Shown here: positions 51,336 to 62,394 of the stretch, piece after piece
How the letters are laid out: every line of letters begins with the position of its first letter
Numbering within the stretch: position 1 is the first letter of the stretch
Source: Crossaster papposus
Taxonomy: Eukaryota > Echinodermata > Asteroidea > Velatida > Solasteridae
Assembly: GCA_037893245.1 (NCBI GenBank)
Contig: JBAIAA010000117.1
Location: 2,604,001-2,668,000 of the forward strand
Length of the DNA stretch: 64,000 nucleotides
Reading direction: 5' to 3'
Made by a program: the position numbers and the translations under genes
Notes under the pieces: model-generated
What the model was told of the DNA's origin: nothing
The model's input: the letters and a program-made list of their open reading frames with translations, nothing else
Databases searched by the model: none

Positions 51336-52112
51336 CTAGTGTTGTCGGTACCTTTTGATGCCTCTTGTTGGTCGATAGGGTCTTGTGAAAAAGCTCAGGA
51401 GTTGTTGAGCGGTGGGATGATCTTGAACCTGGAAGTCTTGAGCAAGCTTTTCTTGGACTGAGCGTCTGGCGTTGGTCACCTGGGCCTCGGTGATGGGTAG
51501 TTGATGCTCGTATTCCTCCAGCGTAATTCTTGTGAAGAACAGCGATGTTCTCTTCTGGGGATTGTTCCAGCGATCCTGGAATGACCTCCGGAATTTTAGA
51601 GATCGGTGTGGACGTGGTGGCCGTATGTTTACCTCGATATAAAGGAGTTTCACCTGTTCGAATTTTTCCTCAGATAATTTGTGTGAGACCGTGGTTGGTG
51701 TGGTTCTTGATGTGGACGAGCCAAAGTCTAGTTCACGGGATAGAAGAAGTGATTCATCGTCGTTTGGAATGCTGTTGGGGGACCGTTGTCCGCAAGGGAT
51801 GTTGGATGAAATGGAACTGAATGAAGATGGTGACGGCTGGCTGGACTTGCTCTTCTTGCTTGTCTTGAACTTGCTAAGCTTGGACATCTTGATAAATGGT
51901 GGTTCGTTGGTATTCTCTGGGAGTGTACCGTTTGCGTATGTAGGGTGGATAGCGTGCTTTGAGCCGTGGTCCGGTTGATGATACCGTATTGTGTTGTGAT
52001 TGGTCACTGTATTGTCCAATAGGGGTGCAGTGGCGCGGAAAGCCTTGGGTAGTAGAATTTTTGGCCAGTGGTGTGTTTGTTTCTTAGTTTTAAAATCATG
52101 GTCGTGGAACAA
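51336..52112 (-). CDS. Unrecognised ORF upstream of the Penelope-like RT
   Basis: A frame of about 258 codons on the minus strand, just upstream of and co-oriented with the Penelope-like RT fragment. It has a basic Ser/Pro-rich N-terminal half (MSKLSKFKTSKKSKSSQPSP) and a charged helical C-terminal half (EKFEQVKLLYIEVNIRPPRP, ITLEEYEHQLPITEAQV). The in-frame ATG near 51890 is a plausible start. Its place and strand suggest a first ORF of the same element, but I do not recognise the sequence. Confidence 0.45.
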   Translation of the reverse strand: MFHDHDFKTKKQTHHWPKILLPKAFRATAPLLDNTVTNHNTIRYHQPDHGSKHAIHPTYANGTLPENTNEPPFIKMSKLSKFKTSKKSKSSQPSPSSFSSISSNIPCGQRSPNSIPNDDESLLLSRELDFGSSTSRTTPTTVSHKLSEEKFEQVKLLYIEVNIRPPRPHRSLKFRRSFQDRWNNPQKRTSLFFTRITLEEYEHQLPITEAQVTNARRSVQEKLAQDFQVQDHPTAQQLLSFFTRPYRPTRGIKRYRQH

Positions 52113-52801
52113 GGGAATTGGGAGGCAAACAATACGTCAACGATTGACACAACGTCCACGATCTCAATTCGTGTACAAATCCTATGGCGATAATCCGAAA
52201 CGTTAGAGTACAAACAAAAGAGAAAAGACAGTCGGACAATGCCCCGTCCACGATTGCCGGTCCATGACTGGGTGCTCGTGTACACGCAGCCCTATGGGGA
52301 AGGTAACACAATAGGACAATAGGATAAATTTACCCCAGAGCAAAAATCTTAGAAATCTATTTACCCCAGAGTAAACCAGATCCACCATGACAAAAGATCA
52401 TATGGCTCAAACCAAACTTACATGATTGCAATATACCCAATCCCAACCAGAACTTTACCGCGAGTCAGCCTCGATTCTTGGTTGAATCACCTATTTGCAA
52501 CTGAAGAGTGCCAAACAGCAAGGCACGAAAGCATGCTATTGCTAACAAGAGGATTTGCGAATATAATCCTCTGCTCGCACCACTAATCACATCTGATTAC
52601 CCAACCTATCATAGTCACTCAATCTCTTATGTCCGCCAACTCTACAGTTCAATCGGAAATAACCAGCAAAGACCAAGTCATGCTTAAAATCCATTTTAAG
52701 TGTCACTGAATGGGATAGTGTCATTCCTTTTTCAAAACCATTTAAATTATAATTGGACAGGAAAAAGTCTAACTAATAACAGAAAGTTTCTTTGTTTGCA
52801 G
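52113..52801. other. Intergenic or intronic sequence, no gene seen
   Basis: Short frames only. No motif recognised. Confidence 0.4.
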
Positions 52802-52891
52802 ATAAATGAGCTAAAGGTAAACAATGTGGACACTGTGATGATGAGAATTAAGAAACTGCGTAATAGTCAGGGAGCTTATGGTGATCCGTAG
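52802..52891 (+). CDS. Candidate terminal exon (gene 2 or another gene)
   Basis: After TTCTTTGTTTGCAG the frame is open from its first base for 29 codons: INELKVNNVDTVMMRIKKLR, then NSQGAYGDP and a TAG at 52889-52891. The helix VDTVMMRIKKLR resembles the end of a Myb-like domain. Phase 0 agrees with exon M at 45592, but a 7-kb intron filled with transposons separates them and an intermediate exon may be missing. Confidence 0.4.
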   Translation: MNELKVNNVDTVMMRIKKLRNSQGAYGDP

Positions 52892-53328
52892 GAAATGAAT
52901 GATTATAAGATCCCACCCACCTAGTCATGTTACTTAGGTACTAGAGAGCACAAAAAACCATGTTGGCAATTTTGAAGTTTTGGCAGAGGGCGGCCATCTT
53001 GGATTTCAAAATGGCCGCTATATACATCTTCATTATGCCATAACTCTGGCTCTGAATGCCGTGCCAAGCTGATTTTGGAGCCAAACCCTACATTTGCCAT
53101 GATAAGGAAGCAGTTCAACATACATCTGATGTGATCAAAGTAAGTCATATTTGGTTTTTAGCATTATTTATTCAAAAATGGTCACCAGTATGTCATAATA
53201 GTAGTGTACGGTATCCTAAGCGTATCTTGGTACAGTATATGATAATGTATGCATTTAGACCTACATACCGATTTGTATTAAGGGTGTGAAGGGAGGGGGT
53301 AAGAACCAACTTGTTCGTGGCCATGACG

Positions 53329-54270
53329 TTATCCTTGCTCAACCTCTACTCCTACACCTAACTCTACAATTAGGTTACTAGGCATGGTCTTAGGAACTTC
53401 ATCTTGTTCTTCGGTCAAGGGTTCCTCCACTATCTTGGGCTGGTACCCCCACGTCTCAAAATTCTCGCCGGTATATGGCTTCAGTCGGTCGCCGTAAACT
53501 ACAACCACCCTACTCCCAGGCTTCAGCTGAATCCGGTAGGTCACATCAGAGAGTCTGTTGACCACCAAGTATGGTCCTACCCATCGAAGTTCTAGCCTTC
53601 TTCCCTTCTTCCTCACCCTCGTGCTTGTACAGCCAGGCAAACTGGCCTTCCCTTAGGCCTTCGCCATGTACCCTGTGATCGTAATTTCGCTTCTGCTTCT
53701 GATTCTGCCGTAACCTCTGGGCAAAATCTGTCGTCGTTGCGTCCTACTGTAGGACCCTCAACTAGCAAATACATTTGAAGCCTCGCCTCCCTTACAAACA
53801 TCATCATGTTTGGAGACTCTCCAGTGGACTCTTGGGGAGTGCACCGATAAGCAAAACATGCGTAAGGTAAACACTCGTCCCAGTCACGCTGTCTCCTCCT
53901 CGGATCAATCATCACAGCAACCATGTTAATGGTTCCCAGGAGCTTACACATCCCGCCAAACACCGCCGACTTAAAGTTTGTCTCCTGATCGGAATGCAAT
54001 TCCAAGGGAATGCCAAACCGACAGACAAACTCACTGACAAACTTGTTCGCTACCGTCTCTGCATTAGCATCAGGCAGAGCGTATGCCTCCATCCATTTGG
54101 AGCAGTAGTAACCAACTACCATGATCCAGACGTTGCCACTGTCACTCCGGGGGCCGGGGAGTGGCCCCAGCAAGTCCACAGCCACTCTCTCCATAGGCTC
54201 GCCCACCAAATACTGTTGGATCGGGGAAACTCTCTTCGCAGGAGATATCCTCTTCTCACACAGCTCGCAA
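53329..54270 (-). pseudogene. Gypsy integrase core and C-terminal region
   Basis: CELCEKRISPAKR, then GEPMERVAVDLLGPLPGPRS (core start), YYCSKWMEAYALPDANAETV, and FGIPLELHSDQETNF (second aspartate). The usual H-x-PQT-x-x-x-E segment is deleted or scrambled (MIDPRRRQRDWDECL). The C-terminal part RLELRWVGPYLVVNRLSDVT lies in another frame. Confidence 0.85.
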
Positions 54271-54289
54271 CATCTGATGAATTTTTGAT

Positions 54290-55170
54290 TTTGATTTCCG
54301 TCGGTCAGCAGTAGTTCATGAGCCTTTAGTTATTCATGATCAACCTATTCAGCAATTGTCTGAGTACAAGTATTTGGGTACTGTGATTGATAGTAAACTA
54401 GCATGGACGAACCACTGTAAAAGTGTTGCAGGAAAAGCAAATCAAAGATTATATTTCCTGAGGAAATTGAAGGAATTTCGTGTTGACATTATGTTTTTAA
54501 TTCTCTTTTATCAGTCCTCGATTCAGAGAATTCTTACTTGTTGTCTTGTTTGTAACTTTGGTAACTTGTCAAAAGAAAACATCAAGAAGTTAGAAAGACC
54601 CAGGAAGATTGCCCAACGTATAATTAATTCGAATCTTCCCTCAATTGTTTCCTTGTTTGAGCATCGGGTTTTGTTGAAAGTTAACAAAATTATGCATGAC
54701 TCCTCACACCCATTGAATAATCATTTTAAATTCAACATAATTATCTGGCATCCTCCTTTGTGTTCCACCCATTTCACTCTGTCGCACCAGAAATTAATTT
54801 GTTCAAAATGCCATCCACCTTTTCAATACGTGTGTCAAGAGGTAATTGCTGATGCATATCTCAGGATTGTTTAATAACTGGTTCATCATTAATTTGTTAT
54901 ACATGTCGTGTTTATCGTCTCTTTGTAGTGTAATTATGTATATCAGTGTTCTGGTCGCGGGTCGCTGCAAGTCGGTCACGCATCATTCATTTTTGGTCGA
55001 CTCGCTAGCTGTTGATGAACTTTGACGAAGTGATTTGTGAGTGATTTGTTAGTGACATGTGAGTGGCTCGATTACAGCTCTGGCATTGGATGCAGTGTAT
55101 ATTGTATTATGATCTGTTACTCGTTATGAATTTTTGTATTTTTTAGGAATGCCAGTGGAAGCTGAATTTC
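54290..55170 (+). mobile_element. Non-LTR retrotransposon 3' fragment inserted in the Gypsy relic
   Basis: The plus strand reads SEYKYLGTVIDSKLAWTNHC, then KANQRLYFLRKLKEFRVD and FGNLSKENIKKLERPRKIAQ. This is the region after the RT palm in Jockey/L1/CR1-like elements. Frame breaks follow near 54740, and an AT-rich 3' UTR-like tail runs to about 55170. It interrupts the Gypsy integrase on the other strand. Confidence 0.75.
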
Positions 55171-55235
55171 TATGCTTTGTATGGTCACTCGTCCGGCTAC
55201 CGTGCAGCTCCTGAAGTACGACCTCTCTAAATCTC

Positions 55236-55600
55236 TCAGGAAGTAGTAGTCGCAACCTCACCGACTTCCCATCGTCGGACTCCCAAGCACCTCCAACTGA
55301 TCACAAGAGGACCAGAGGCTGACAGTGGGCCATCTGTGCCCGACTCCTTTGACCTAATCATCCAACCAATACTTCCGTCACCAAGTTGACCCTCTTTGAC
55401 TGCATCCTTAGGCAAGTGTGGTTGAGCAAAAATGCCCCTCACCCTTGCCTCTGGGATCGGCACGTCAGAGTCAACCTCATGGCGACTATCGTCAACCTCA
55501 CTGGTCGTTGTCACCTTGGCCTTATTCGCAGCCCCAACTGTCTCTGGCGCTTTATCATCGTCATCACGACCACACTGTTTGCAGGCCTTCTGGGACAACC
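55236..55600 (-). pseudogene. Gypsy linker between RNase H and integrase
   Basis: Starts with a SQKACKQCGRDDDDK block that typically follows N-A-D-x-L-S in Gypsy elements. The remainder is an acidic linker without a domain. Confidence 0.55.
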
Positions 55601-55736
55601 CATCAGCATTTCCATGCTTCCGCCCAGGTCTGTGTTAAATCGTCAAATCGTACTCGCTGATCACTTCCAACCACCTGGCAAGCTGACCCTCGGGATCCTT
55701 AAAATTAAGCAACCACCTAAAAGCAGCATGATCGGT

Positions 55737-56051
55737 TTAGAGTATCACCTTCTGACTATACAGGTACTGTCTAAACTTCCGAGTAACACAGTAGTTCCTC
55801 TCTGCCTTGTTGAGTTTACGGCTCTCAAAGTCGAGGACCTTCTCTTCCTCGTCATGGATCCGAGACAAAACTGCCCCAATCCCATCTCCACTAGCATCTG
55901 TATCTAAGATGTAGTCGCTATCAGGAACGGGGTATGCCAACACCGGTGCTGTCTGCAGCCTCTGCTTTAACCCAACAAATGCATGTTGGCAGGCATCTGT
56001 CCACTGGAACTCACGCGACTTTTCAGTCAGCGCATGCAACAGTGAAGTCAC
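55737..56051 (-). pseudogene. Gypsy RNase H fragment
   Basis: FQWTDACQHAFVGLKQRLQT is followed by YILDTDASGDGIGAVLSRIH, the RNase H start, and RKLNKAERNYCVTRKF. A deletion after this removes residues of the RNase H core. Confidence 0.85.
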
Positions 56052-56380
56052 CTCAACCTGGAGAAGACGATTCGTAGTCGTTCAATTCCTCCTTTCACAG
56101 TCTTGCCAAACACAATGACATCGTCCAGGTATATCAGCAGGATGTCCTACCGACGACCTGCCATCACCTTCTTCATCACCCTTTCAAAGGTAGCAGGGGC
56201 GTTGCAAAGACCAAAGGGCATGCATCGCCACCTGTATAAACCGTTCCGCACTACAAAGGTTGACTTCTGGCTGGCATCCTCATCGAGGTCAACCTGCCAA
56301 TACCCAGACGCTAAATCGAGAGTGGAAAACCACTCTGCACCCACCCACCAGCGCATATAGTGTCTCGTCGATACGAGGGA
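56040..56380 (-). pseudogene. Gypsy RT fragment
   Basis: WFSTLDLASGYWQVDLDE (motif A) and RCMPFGLCNAPATFERVMKK (motif B) are in one frame. The YLDD region follows in another frame (QDILLIYLDDVIVFGKTVKG). Confidence 0.88.
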
Positions 56381-57091
56381 CAGCGAACATAACTTCTGTC
56401 CAATTACACATGTTGCATGTGTACAACTTACAGCTACAATTATTTGTTAATTATAGATACTTTTGGCCACATAAAATTCTTAAGACATTGAAAGGAAAAC
56501 ATATTCATCAAAAATAAAAAAGGGTAGCCATTTTGAAAAGCAAGATGGCAGCCATTCATGGTTTTTTTCCTGCAAATAAAAATTGTAAAGTTTCAACCTT
56601 TGACATAAACAATAGGGGGTTTACAGCCTTAAAGATTGATTTCATATGACATTTAAACGTTGATTTAGGCCAAAAAGAGGCTAAAAATGGCCGCCCTCTG
56701 CCACACTTAACATTTTGCCAACATGTTTTTTCTTATTCCTGAGGGTCTGATTTAGGTATCTAGATAGGTGGCATGTTCTAATCATTCGGTGCCTACGGGA
56801 CTTAATTTCGTGTCATAAGCTCCATATCCCGAGTGGTAATAACGAAATCATGTTTGGGCTAACTTCAATTTATGTGACTACAAACACGGAGGTAAACAAG
56901 ACCTTAATGCTTCCTATTAGAAAAGCCGAAATATATAAAAGCAGATGTAAAGGTTAGGGCGGGGTTTTGTGGCGGATCCCTTACCATGGGCCGGGTCTGC
57001 ATAGTTGGAGGTCGCAGCATCTTCAAAGCCGAAAATTTCTTTGCGTACCGATACGTCAAGTCACACGCCCCGGACAATTCCTGGGTAGGAG

Positions 57092-58276
57092 CATAGAGAA
57101 AGGACCACAGAAGGAGTTTGAACTTCCCGGGCGATAAAATCTAAGCCAATTACTGTTATCAGATCCTCTGGTATGCCCATTGCTAAAGCACTACGACCGC
57201 AAGCGGGACCACTGACCGCAAGCCTCCTTTGACGGATACGTTCGTCGCCGACATTTTAGCTGGTAATCGGTAACCTCATATGCGTTGTACGGTGAAAAAC
57301 TCAACGCTGACGTCACTTCACTGCAGCGATTTCCCACTTTCTGGAGAGAAAAAAATGTGAACAAGCGAAGCTTTAACGCATGCACAGTGTTTATTGGTGA
57401 CTCATACCACGAGTACTAATGTGCAGTTTCTATATTCGAAGCAGTATATTTCAACGTTTGTTCGGCGAAAATCGGCCAAGTTTTCAGTAAATAATGGTCC
57501 ATTTATGACAAAAATCAATCCTAGGGGATAGGTTATTAAATATGATATTTTCATGAAAATGCATAACCCTGCATGCTAACGAAATAGTGCATGTTCTTTG
57601 TCATGAAATGGGCTTTCTTGTGATGTATGCCATTACGTTCCCCAGTGTTACCCAACTGTAAACAAACAACTTGAAAATCCAGAATATTTTAAGTTTTAAC
57701 GATTTATTTTGTAAACAAGGCACAAATCAGCATGACCATTCCTACTGTATACAAAGCAACTTTGAAATGATTTTTTCCATGTCGAAAATAGTATAATTTG
57801 TTGCGATTTCCAAGAGGTATGGAAATTTTAATTCAAATTAAAATTTTAACGTATTTACTATAGTATTGTTAACTTAAACATGTTAAAGGACAATCTATTG
57901 ATGGAACAAAAAGTTACGTTTAATTTAATCCCTTGATGGATTACAAAATAACATTTTTGATACACATGGACTGTTGTAAAATGCTCAATTTCAAAGTCTT
58001 GCAATAATTTTGTTTGATCAATCAACAATTATTAGATAACTTATTGTAATCTGAAGAATTAAATCTCGTCGTTCTGAGCCAGCACTAGCAGTGTGTTCAT
58101 ATTTTTTAGCGAATTCAGCACTCGCAGTCAGAGTGCAGCACTCACTGAGTGACCGACAATGTTTACACTAGCCTAATTGCGGTCGTAAAACCGCAGATCT
58201 TTATCAGCGCGGCGACGAACGTGAGGCGCTTTAAAGCCCGGTAAGTTCAAACTCCTTCTGTGGTCCTTTCTCTATG
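57092..58276. mobile_element. hAT-like non-autonomous element, 1.18 kb
   Basis: Terminal inverted repeats of 41 bp with one mismatch (CATAGAGAAAGGACCACAGA onward at 57092-57132, complement at 58236-58276). Flanked by GGTAGGAG at 57084-57091 and 58276-58283 (7-8 bp target duplication, one base shared). A subterminal ACGTTCGTCGCCG is also inverted. No transposase. It ends about 110 bp before the first codon of gene 3. Confidence 0.85.
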
Positions 58277-58386
58277 GTAGGAGGAAGCTCGAAGGCTTAA
58301 TTACCGGATGTTGTAGGCCCCCTATGTATACATTGTAGACCTCGTCCAGCAAACGATATTTAATCTGGCGAGTGGCAGATGCAAAC
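58277..58386 (+). promoter_or_regulatory. Probable promoter or 5' UTR region of gene 3
   Basis: About 110 bp between the hAT-like end and the ATG, lacking an obvious TATA box. The adjacent element end (58040-58270) is richer in CpG than the local average, so part of the promoter may lie inside the transposon. Inferred from position only. Confidence 0.3.
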
Positions 58387-58725
58387 ATGGATCCAAGCAG
58401 TGACGACGATTTCGTGGAGTACCCCAAGTACATGATTTCCACATCTGGAGATGACCGAAATCTTAAAATCACTCGCACTCAGCTGAATAGTGCTACTTTG
58501 GGTAACATTTTTAAAATTGAACCAGAGTCCGTGGTGTTGTATGGATCAGACGACTCTGTCGTTGTTCCCAATCCTGATGGATCTTTTCCAGCAATAGATA
58601 GTTTTCTTTCCTGGACCGTTACTGGAGATGCGCGAAAGAACCCGTCAACAGGGGTTTTAACCCGTTTTGCCTTGACCGTGACGCCGGAGCCAGAGCTGGA
58701 GGATCTTCGTCAGATAATTTTGTAG
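58387..58725 (+). CDS. Gene 3 first exon: unrecognised acidic N-terminal region, in-frame TAG
   Basis: From an ATG in the context AACATGG the frame runs 112 codons to TAG at 58723-58725. It reads MDPSSDDDFVEYPKYMISTS, then LGNIFKIEPESVVLYGSDDS and FPAIDSFLSWTVTGDARKNP. Base composition and frame length are coding-like. It resembles N-terminal regions of the same kind of lineage-expanded, multi-exon proteins as genes 1 and 2, but I cannot name it. Beyond the TAG the same frame stays open (ENDEKTKKVNMDR) to a good donor, AG followed by GTAAGG at 58766. Confidence 0.55.
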   Translation: MDPSSDDDFVEYPKYMISTSGDDRNLKITRTQLNSATLGNIFKIEPESVVLYGSDDSVVVPNPDGSFPAIDSFLSWTVTGDARKNPSTGVLTRFALTVTPEPELEDLRQIIL

Positions 58726-58765
58726 GAAAACGATGAAAAAACAAAGAAAGTCAACATGGACAGGT

Positions 58766-59005
58766 AAGGTTATCGGTGCATATTATCAAACCACTTCCTT
58801 CGGTAACCCTGCCCTGGGATCAAATGCATTTTTTTATAAAACTTAAAATGTCTTAACATATACATGTTAAGAAATAGGAATATCTGTACATGTACGTTTA
58901 AATCTTTGGCTGAAATTCCTCTGGAAATTAATACTACTTACTACTACATGTACATGTGGGCAGATATTCCTGTCGACATTCCAACAATTCACAATGCCGT
59001 TTTTA
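58766..59005. other. Probable intron, no gene seen
   Basis: AT-rich with several ACATGTA motifs. Confidence 0.35.
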
Positions 59006-59150
59006 GAAGAAGAGAGGTAAGCGGGGGTGGCGTCAAACAACGTCTACGTAAACGACCTAACAGACTACCTCTCCCCAGTATTTTACTTTCGAATGTGAGG
59101 TCGCTTAATAACAATGAGGAGACAAAAAATATCATATCATATTATCATAC
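59006..59150 (+). pseudogene. Fragment of a non-LTR ORF2 N-terminus
   Basis: The plus strand reads RREVSGGGVKQRLRKRPNRL and then PLPSILLSNVRSLNNN. A basic segment followed by LPSI-x-LSN-V-x-SL marks the entry to the endonuclease domain in CR1/L2-type elements. Nothing of the endonuclease follows. Confidence 0.6.
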
Positions 59151-59675
59151 TACTACTAGCTGGGCAAAATTTAGGAAATATGTGTATAAATGTTCATTCT
59201 GATTCAAATACTCCAAAACATGGTTGGTCCCCAGACGACAACGAAAAATGGCTCATTATATTGTTATTGTTGTTATTGATGTTGGCTCAAATGTCATTTA
59301 AAGAATGTAATTTATCCAATATTTAACAATTGATAAAATTCAAACTGATAAGATGAATATTTTCTCAAGATAATTATTATGTTTTTGGTTCTGAACTACA
59401 AAATATGTTTAGACTGGGATGACAATATATCTGAATAACTTTAATAACTTTTTATATTTGGGGTCCATGAAAAATGTATGGATCTAAAGACTTTTTTAAT
59501 ATAAAGAAAATGTCTTCATTAGTTAATCTGTGCTAAACATTTCAGGATAGGCTAAGTTCTGGTAAAAAATGACAACATTAAGGAATGTTGGAGTCGGTAC
59601 ACTGTCAACTGTAAAATACGAATACTATCTAGATGGCCGTGAATGTAATGTTATTTAAGAAAAGTTTACCACAAG

Positions 59676-61387
59676 TAAGCTTGGGCGATACTGCTTTTTT
59701 TCATCCACGATATATCGTCAAAAATATATCACGATATTCGATGATATTGCGATTAATTCGTGACGTCAACAAAAATTAACACTTCCGCGCCAACAACACA
59801 GAAATACTCTCGCAAAGTGCATCGCATGCGCCTTATAAACAAATATACATAATGCTACCAACCGTGGGAACTGGAGCGAACCTACAGCTCTGGACTACCT
59901 AAATCGCATCACAAAGGATTAATGCCGACCGAAACCAAGTAGTGTTTTTGTATTGTTCAACCATAGAAACGCCCGAGCCCCAACCGCCAATAAGATTGTC
60001 CGCTTCAGGAAGACTAATTTTCTAGCTAATCACGCACATTGTATTTGATAGTAAACCATCCCATAAAAAAAATAAACAGTCATGTCCTTCCTTCTAACAA
60101 TTTCTTCTTTTCATTGGTTTTAATTGTATGCCACAAAGAGACATTTCCCAGCCTATTAAAATTCCAAAGTAAATGTAATACATTTTGTAGGTCAGCTGTC
60201 AATCATTGTCTGGATTTCTTGCCCCTACTTGGAACATATTCGTATTAAATTTCCCCCTTAAATCTGTTGGAAAAATGTTTAGGAGCTCTAAATATAAGGT
60301 GTCAAGGTCCCGTTTCTCCCCCCCCCCTTTTTTTTAAAACAATGCAACCAGAAATAAATGTTATTAAATAAACCTGGAATTTATTTCGCTAGCCTCGTAA
60401 TTTAATGGTCAGGTGTATGACGATTTTATTAGATACCTGAAAAAACAAGAATAAATCGTATTATTAATTACCCCTCGGTCACGTGGGAAAATTTTAGGAG
60501 TTTAGACAAATAAGTCTTTAGGTACCCTTTCTTTTTTGTCTATAAGAACAAAAACAATTTCATAATTGACCTTAAGAATATTGTTTTTATTGTTTAGGAA
60601 TAGGGTTTCGTAAATAAACAGGCTCAGGGTTTTTAACACCTTTTTATTTGTACATCTTAATACATTTTGTAAATCAGTACGACAAACTTTTGTAAAAGTA
60701 CTTGCAGGCATTTTAATGACCAACGGTTGGGTTACGAGATAAATAAATTCGCTCGGGAAATACACCGACCAACGTATTTTAAATAAATTATGTATCTGCC
60801 AGGCAAGGGTTAGTGTAAGCATGGAGGAATAATGGTGTAGGTAAATACAATGTTGGAGATAAGCGGGCAAGGACAACATTCTTTGAGTGGCAATTTGTGT
60901 CGGTTGAGAGAACGTCTGCGCTGAAAGAAGAAAGTCAACACCCAATGGCAATGCACATTTTTCAACTGGACTTCAGGATTGGATAACGACTGGGAAGTAG
61001 TGAGGTTACCAACCGTGTAGTACGTGTAGTGACCAGTATTACTACTCAGCACGACCGTCCAAATTATTCCCCCCAAATGATGCACCATGTCTATGTGAGA
61101 CCGCCTGAACGTCAAGGCTTTGATGTTGGTCTTTTCAAGAAACTCGGTCGGGTCACCAGTCGCTTAGGGATTCTTGCAGTACAGTCTGTGGCTTTCTATG
61201 TTTTGAAACAGCTCTTTGTTCTTGGTGCAAGATCATCATCTCGATTAGGAAATGCATCGCGATACTTCATCGCTACCGCGATCTACCGATATCACGATGG
61301 AAAAAAATCGACGCGATTTCGTAATCGTTTAGGAACTGGCCAGTTCCGTATCGCGATTTTCGAATATCGTGGTATCGCCCAAGCTTA
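59676..61387. mobile_element. hAT-like non-autonomous element with GGGCGATA ends, 1.7 kb
   Basis: Perfect 16-bp terminal repeats, TAAGCTTGGGCGATAC (59676-59691) and GTATCGCCCAAGCTTA (61372-61387). Flanks ACCACAAG and GCCACAAG give an 8-bp target duplication with one mismatch. Both subterminal regions are dense in ATCG/CGATAT motifs. The interior frames, up to 149 codons, show no transposase domain. Confidence 0.85.
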
Positions 61388-61509
61388 GCCACAAGTAAGG
61401 TGAATACAAAATGCAGATTGCAGTTCTTACTCCACTAAATCAAAGTGCAGATACGGAGCCCCTAAAGGGACATATGACGAATAAAAATCACCGTGACGAA
61501 ATAATTTGA

Positions 61510-61915
61510 GTTTTTTATTTCGTGCGCTCGAAATCATTTCGTGCCCACGAAATCATTTCGTGCACTCGAAATAACTTATTTCGTGAGCTCGAAATCATTT
61601 CGTGCCCACGAAATGATTTCGTGCGCTCGAAAAAAATCCTTTCGTGAGCTCGAAATCATTTCGTGCGCTCGAAATACTTTATTTCGTGCGCTCGAAATCA
61701 TTTCGTGCGCTCGAAATACTTTATTTTGTGCGCTCGAAATCATTTCGTGCGCTCGATATCATTTCGTGCGCTCGAAATCTTTTCGTGAGCTCGAAATCGT
61801 TTCGTGCGCTCGAAATACTTTATTTCGTGCGCTCGAAATCATTTCGTGCGCTCGATATCATTTTGTGCGCTCGAAATCGTTTCGTGAGCTCGAAATCATT
61901 TTGTGCGTTTACGAT
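61510..61915. repeat. Left array of ~19-bp palindromic subrepeats
   Basis: Repeats of ATTTCGTGCGCTCGAAATC, itself built on the palindrome CGAAATNATTTCG, with GTGAGCTC and GTGCCCAC variants. The open frames here are by-products of the repeat. Confidence 0.95.
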
Positions 61916-62394
61916 AAATCGGTTAAGTAAATATGACGTTGTGTCAGCATTAAGCAGGTACATGTAGTAGGCTAGTCTTGCTCCAAGACCGAGTTGTTTA
62001 TTTGTTCCGGGCGCGCCGTCCGTCTATGCAGTTCATCAATCATCAATACTCCGAAAACGGACTTATTGAGGGCGCCCTTAATTATCACGAGATTTGTTTC
62101 ACAACTCGGTCTTGACGCAAGGTTTACGTGAACCCGTAAAATTCCGAGGACATTCCAAGGACATTCCCAGCATGCATAGCTCAAATAGCTACTCGCCTCC
62201 GCATGCGCGCTGAGTCATTTTCATTCAATGTATAGTTTACGATCGCGATATACACGCTCTGTGTTTCCAATAATTTTCACACGGCACCATTGCACAAATG
62301 TGGTTTCTTACACGTCCGCAAAAGGCGAAGGCTACCATCTTGCTGCGCCATTTTATCCCATCATGCCTTGCGCAATCTTAACCCCTGGCATTGT

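Larger units (their letters stand above)
53329..56380 (-). mobile_element. Second Gypsy-type retrotransposon relic, interrupted
   Basis: Minus-strand order: RT (56380-56040), RNase H (56051-55737), integrase zinc-finger side (near 55600-55236), then after an insertion the integrase core (54260-53613) and C-terminal part (53640-53329). The sequence is clearly different from the Gypsy at 46.9-50.5 kb. Gag and protease are absent. Confidence 0.85.
52922..56790. mobile_element. Inverted GGCAGAGGGCGGCCAT arms around Gypsy and non-LTR relics
   Basis: The left arm (about 52922-53035) contains CCATGTTGGCAATTTTGAAG and GGCAGAGGGCGGCCAT. The right arm (about 56690-56790) contains the complement (ATGGCCGCCCTCTGCC and TTTGCCAACATG). 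Both therefore derive from one small-element family in opposite orientation. The enclosed sequence is mostly a second Gypsy relic. Confidence 0.5.

Noticed and set aside
58864-59202. 112-codon ORF as a continuation of gene 3
   Set aside because: Its recognisable part is a non-LTR ORF2 N-terminus, and the rest is AT-rich spacer.
60502-60951. 149-codon minus ORF inside the GGGCGATA element as a transposase
   Set aside because: No hAT transposase motif is visible and the composition is AT-rich, chance-like.
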